Origin: Deltaproteobacteria bacterium
GTDB taxonomy: Bacteria > Desulfobacterota > DSM-4660 > Desulfatiglandales > Desulfatiglandaceae
NCBI GenBank assembly: GCA_019307165.1
Contig: JAFDKD010000139.1
Span: 1 to 7,059, forward strand
Reading direction: 5' to 3'
DNA length: 7,059 nt
Shown: positions 4,492 to 7,059 of the stretch, piece by piece
Layout: the number at the start of each line of letters is the position of its first letter
Numbering within the stretch: the stretch's first letter is position 1
Program-made: the position numbers and the translations under genes
Notes under the pieces: model-generated
What the model was told of the DNA's origin: nothing
The model's database searches: none
Seen by the model: the letters and a program-made list of their open reading frames with translations, nothing else

Positions 4492-5625
4492 CTACAGCCC
4501 TAAGTGTTTGGCCACCTTTTCTTCCTGATAATCGGAATTGCCGAAGGCCATGTCCCCTGCCAGTACCCGTCGGTGATAGAGATGCAGGTCATGTTCCATG
4601 GTAAAGCCGATGGCCCCAAAGAGTTGATGGGCGATTTGGGTCGCTTTTCTGGCCGTCTTTCCCACCCGCATTTTGGCCATGGCCGCTTCACCGGCCGCAG
4701 GCATGCCCTGAGAGATTTTCCATGCGGCCCGGTGGACCAGGTTTCTGGACATATGGATGTCGAGCCACATGTCGGCGAAACGGTGCTGCACAGCCTGAAA
4801 ACTGCCGATGGGGCGGTCGAACTGGACCCGTTCCTTGGCATAGGTGATGGTCATGTCCATGGCTGCTTGCGCGTGGCCGATCATTTCCGCGCACCTCCCT
4901 ACGGCCGCCATTTCCATAACGTTTACCAGGCCCGCACCGGCCCCGTGGGGAGCGCCGATCACATGGGCGAGGGGTATTCTTACCTGGTCGAAAACCACTT
5001 TGTATTGCTTGTCCCAGCCCACTGTTTTAAGCGGGTCGCAAGATAGCCCCGATGCGTTTTTCGGAACCAGGAAAAGGGTAACCCCCGCCTGGGATCCTGA
5101 CTCCGATTGGGTCCCGGCCACGCAGAGCATGTGGTCCGCGATTTGGGCGTCGGGGACAAACAACTTGGCGCCGTTGATAACCCATTCATCGCCTTCAAGG
5201 GTTGCCGTGACCTCGGTGGAAGCCACATCGAATCCGCCGGTGCCTTCGGCCCAGGCCAGGGTGAGAATTTCTTCGCCATTGGAAACGGCGGAAAGCAAAT
5301 CCTGTTTCTGCGACTCAGACCCTGCGTCCAGTATGGCAGGGGCGCACAGAACGGTTGTGGCGAAAAAAGGCCCGGGGCAGAGGTTGTATCCCATTTCCTC
5401 CAGAAGGAGCACCAGGCCCTGAAATGTCCAACCGCTGCCTCCGTATACTTCGGGCAGCATCAGGCCCATCCAGCCCATGTCCGCCATCTTTTTCCACAAC
5501 TCGGGAGAATGGCCTTCATCGTTTTCGGCCAAGTCCCGAATCAACGCCTTGGGGCACTCCTTTTTCAGGAAATCACGTGCCGATTTCTGCAGTATTCTCT
5601 GTTCTTCCGTCAAGTCGTAGTCCAC
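4492..5625 (-). CDS. Divergent acyl-CoA dehydrogenase, probable non-catalytic partner chain
   Basis: A 377-residue acyl-CoA dehydrogenase fold. The start is the GTG at 5625, giving MDYDLTEEQR, a standard N-terminus. AGGAGG at 5637-5632 is 6 bases upstream of that GTG but would touch the TTG at 5631, so the earlier codon is unusable. The C-terminal FAD domain has DRPIGSFQAVQHRFADM and IGFTMEHDLHLYHRR, typical of the family. The central substrate/FAD motif (usually tEpxaGSD) is degenerate: AWAEGTGGFD. The usual catalytic Glu (E376 in the medium-chain enzyme, YEGT) aligns with Phe in AFGN, and the alternative isovaleryl-type position also lacks Glu. Such chains are known from heterotetrameric enzymes such as actinobacterial FadE pairs in steroid side-chain oxidation, where the partner supplies the base. 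The neighbouring dehydrogenase upstream on the same strand would be that partner. Confidence 0.85.
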   Translation of the reverse strand: MDYDLTEEQRILQKSARDFLKKECPKALIRDLAENDEGHSPELWKKMADMGWMGLMLPEVYGGSGWTFQGLVLLLEEMGYNLCPGPFFATTVLCAPAILDAGSESQKQDLLSAVSNGEEILTLAWAEGTGGFDVASTEVTATLEGDEWVINGAKLFVPDAQIADHMLCVAGTQSESGSQAGVTLFLVPKNASGLSCDPLKTVGWDKQYKVVFDQVRIPLAHVIGAPHGAGAGLVNVMEMAAVGRCAEMIGHAQAAMDMTITYAKERVQFDRPIGSFQAVQHRFADMWLDIHMSRNLVHRAAWKISQGMPAAGEAAMAKMRVGKTARKATQIAHQLFGAIGFTMEHDLHLYHRRVLAGDMAFGNSDYQEEKVAKHLGL

Positions 5626-5631
5626 GAACAA

Positions 5632-5637
5632 CCTCCT
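5632..5637 (-). promoter_or_regulatory. Shine-Dalgarno sequence fixing the GTG start at 5625
   Basis: AGGAGG on the minus strand is followed by TTGTTC and then GTG, a spacing of 6 bases. The TTG directly abutting it cannot be the start. Confidence 0.75.
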
Positions 5638-5674
5638 ATGGCAATAAGATCAGAAGTCCAATTTCCTTCAAATC

Positions 5675-5702
5675 TTCAATCTTCAATGTTCAATCTTCAA
5701 TG
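5675..5702. repeat. Heptamer array TTCAATS x4 between the dehydrogenase genes
   Basis: Units are TTCAATC, TTCAATG, TTCAATC and TTCAATG, preceded by a degenerate TTCAAATC. It has the same 7-bp period as the arrays in the 3935-4491 gap but an unrelated sequence. Confidence 0.75.
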
Positions 5703-5730
5703 CCCTTTAGGCCTTTCAGGGGCTGATGGA

Positions 5731-5831
5731 AAATGCCCATATGCAAGGCTTCCGAAATCCCGAGGAATGAGGCGTACTTATTTGTACGCCGCAATGACGC
5801 GGGATGAGGATAACGCAGCAGATGGGCGTTT
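5731..5831. repeat. About 100-bp inverted-repeat element with central hairpin
   Basis: The ends AAATGCCCAT (5731-5740) and ATGGGCGTTT (5822-5831) are inverted repeats with one mismatch. Inside is a perfect hairpin, stem GGCGTAC/GTACGCC (5771-5777 with 5784-5790), loop TTATTT. It ends 11 bases short of the stop codon of the upstream dehydrogenase, so it would be transcribed in an intergenic position between the two dehydrogenase cistrons. It looks like a small dispersed repeat. The hairpin could also tune the mRNA between the two genes; it has no U-tract for termination. Confidence 0.5.
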
Positions 5832-5842
5832 TGCGACAGCAC

Positions 5843-7042
5843 CTATGGTTCTCTGGGAAGTCCCAGCCCCCTGGTCGCAATAATGGATTTCTGGATCTCG
5901 GACGTACCTGCACCGATGGGACCCGATATGGCGTCCAGATAACCGATGCCTACGCGGCCGTTGAAAGGCGCCTCTATCGACCCCCAATCCAATTGCCCGT
6001 ATGGCCCCAGAATATCAACTGCCGTCTGGGCAAACAGGAGTCCCAGTTCCGTTCCGAACAGCTTCAAGGCCGAGGCCTCCATTTCAGGTATGCGGCCCTG
6101 ATCGAATATCCAGGCGGTCTCGTGAAACAAGGCGTAAAAGGCCTCCAGTTCCGTGGCCAGCATGGCCAGCTTGGACCGGATGTATGGTTTCTTGGAGAGC
6201 GCCTCTCCACCGACATGTTTTTCTTTGGCATACTGAATCAGTTCTTCAAGCACCCTTTTAAAAGAACCCGTGCCCACCATGAGTCTTTCGAACTGGAGGG
6301 CCAGCATGACATTGTAGAATCCCCTGTTGACCTCTCCCACCACGTTTTTCCTGGGGACCCTCACATCGTCAAAAAACACCTCATTAAAGGAGTGGAGACC
6401 GCACATGTTGATAATGGGATTGATGGTCATGCCCGGCGTATCGTTGGGCACGATCATGAGCGTGGCGTTTTTGTGCCTGGGCGCTTCAAGGTCCGTCTTG
6501 GCCATGAGCCAGGCATTGTCGGTCACGTGAGCGCCGGTGCTCCATATCTTTTGCCCGTTGATGACGAACTCGTCCCCGTCGGCGATGGCGGTGGTTTTCA
6601 TGGAGGCCAGGTCCGACCCGGCATTGGGCTCGCTGTATCCCAGCCAGAACCCGGTTTCGCCGCCGGCGATTTTCGGGAGCCATTCCTTTTTCATGTCTTC
6701 ACTGCCGGCCAGCAGGATCGTGGGGCCGGAGATGCCCACGGCCACTCCGCCCCCGGGCGCGCGATAATAGGACAGCACGTCGCCCACGATGATCTGCTTC
6801 ACCATCGAGCCCTGGCCGCCGTATTCCTCGGGCCAGGCCAGATTGAGCCAACCCTTGCCGCCCAGCTTTTTCAGGAATGGCCTGACAACATCAAGAAAAT
6901 CGGTTTCCATTTCAGGCGTGGTCCCATATCCCCCCGGCCACCAGATAGCGCGGTCGTCCCAGTCCGGCGGAAGTTCGCTTTTGACGAAGTCTTCCACTTC
7001 CTGTCGAAATGCCAGTTCTTCCTTTGAGAATTCAAAATTCAC
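5843..7042 (-). CDS. Acyl-CoA dehydrogenase, probable catalytic chain of a heteromeric pair
   Basis: A complete 399-residue FAD-dependent acyl-CoA dehydrogenase, which forms the alpha,beta double bond of an acyl-CoA and passes electrons to electron-transferring flavoprotein. Residues 1-120 form the N-terminal helical domain with WPEEYGG (70-76). YSEPNAGSD (136-144) and IWSTGAH (166-172) are the canonical substrate/FAD signatures of the beta domain. The C-terminal helical domain ends with GAGTSEIQ (377-384). In that last motif the medium-chain catalytic Glu is replaced by Ala378, but E252 in FERLMVG sits where isovaleryl-CoA-type and FadE26/FadE29-type enzymes keep their base. The start is a GTG at 7042 with GGGGG (7054-7050) 7 bases upstream; the N-terminus MNFEFSKEEL fits the family. 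It is first in the visible gene run, 217 bp before the next dehydrogenase. Its substrate is unknown. Confidence 0.92.
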   Translation of the reverse strand: MNFEFSKEELAFRQEVEDFVKSELPPDWDDRAIWWPGGYGTTPEMETDFLDVVRPFLKKLGGKGWLNLAWPEEYGGQGSMVKQIIVGDVLSYYRAPGGGVAVGISGPTILLAGSEDMKKEWLPKIAGGETGFWLGYSEPNAGSDLASMKTTAIADGDEFVINGQKIWSTGAHVTDNAWLMAKTDLEAPRHKNATLMIVPNDTPGMTINPIINMCGLHSFNEVFFDDVRVPRKNVVGEVNRGFYNVMLALQFERLMVGTGSFKRVLEELIQYAKEKHVGGEALSKKPYIRSKLAMLATELEAFYALFHETAWIFDQGRIPEMEASALKLFGTELGLLFAQTAVDILGPYGQLDWGSIEAPFNGRVGIGYLDAISGPIGAGTSEIQKSIIATRGLGLPREP

Positions 7043-7059
7043 GATCCGGCCCCCTTTGC

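Noticed and set aside
4844..5883. Plus-strand frames opposite the second dehydrogenase
   Set aside because: They are antisense to a well-supported gene and extend into repeat DNA; no motif or ribosome-binding site supports them.
5804..7027. A 407-codon open frame on the plus strand opposite the first dehydrogenase
   Set aside because: It is a shadow of codon bias in the GC-rich dehydrogenase gene; its translation shows no family motif and the opposite strand is a clear enzyme.

Overview
The window reads as a stretch of chromosome from an anaerobic, fatty-acid- or hydrocarbon-degrading bacterium, most likely a Desulfobacterota (deltaproteobacterial, Desulfobacterales-like) member. That placement is an inference. 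It rests on protein style (split cobalamin mutase, paired acyl-CoA dehydrogenases) and on intergenic repeats of a kind I associate with such genomes ('CACCACAGAG', 'TTGGAATA', 'AGACAGGATTAA', heptamer arrays). No taxonomic marker gene is present.

Layout. Positions 2-349 (+) hold the 3' part of a universal stress protein gene that begins upstream of the window. Everything else that codes is on the minus strand, so in transcription order it runs from right to left: a complete acyl-CoA dehydrogenase (7042-5843), a second divergent acyl-CoA dehydrogenase (5625-4492), a 58-codon TetR N-terminal remnant (3934-3758), the large subunit of an acyl-CoA mutase (3715-2117), its separate cobalamin-binding subunit (1785-1390), and a hotdog-fold thioesterase-like protein (1092-619). 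Start codons were revised where a Shine-Dalgarno sequence decides: ATG 3715 for the mutase, GTG 5625 for the second dehydrogenase, TTG 1092 for the hotdog protein.

How the genes may work together. The two dehydrogenases look like the two unlike chains of a heteromeric enzyme: one keeps a candidate catalytic Glu (E252) and the FAD/substrate motif, the other lacks both. The mutase is built like isobutyryl-CoA or 2-hydroxyisobutyryl-CoA mutase (large plus small subunit), but several residues fixed in methylmalonyl-CoA mutase are changed: R207 to Tyr/Gly, H244 to Phe, K604 to Met, SxL to SCH. I infer a B12-dependent carbon-skeleton rearrangement of an unidentified, probably non-carboxylated branched acyl-CoA coupled to desaturation. 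This is the most promising candidate for an undescribed system here.

The non-coding part is unusually rich. The gap between the two mutase genes is mostly one about 200-bp inverted-repeat element carrying two internal hairpins with compensatory changes. The 3935-4491 gap is packed with at least five different arrays that all have a 7-bp period, and another such array lies between the dehydrogenase genes. Smaller inverted repeats occur at 420-485, 1189-1208, 1290-1345 and 5731-5831.
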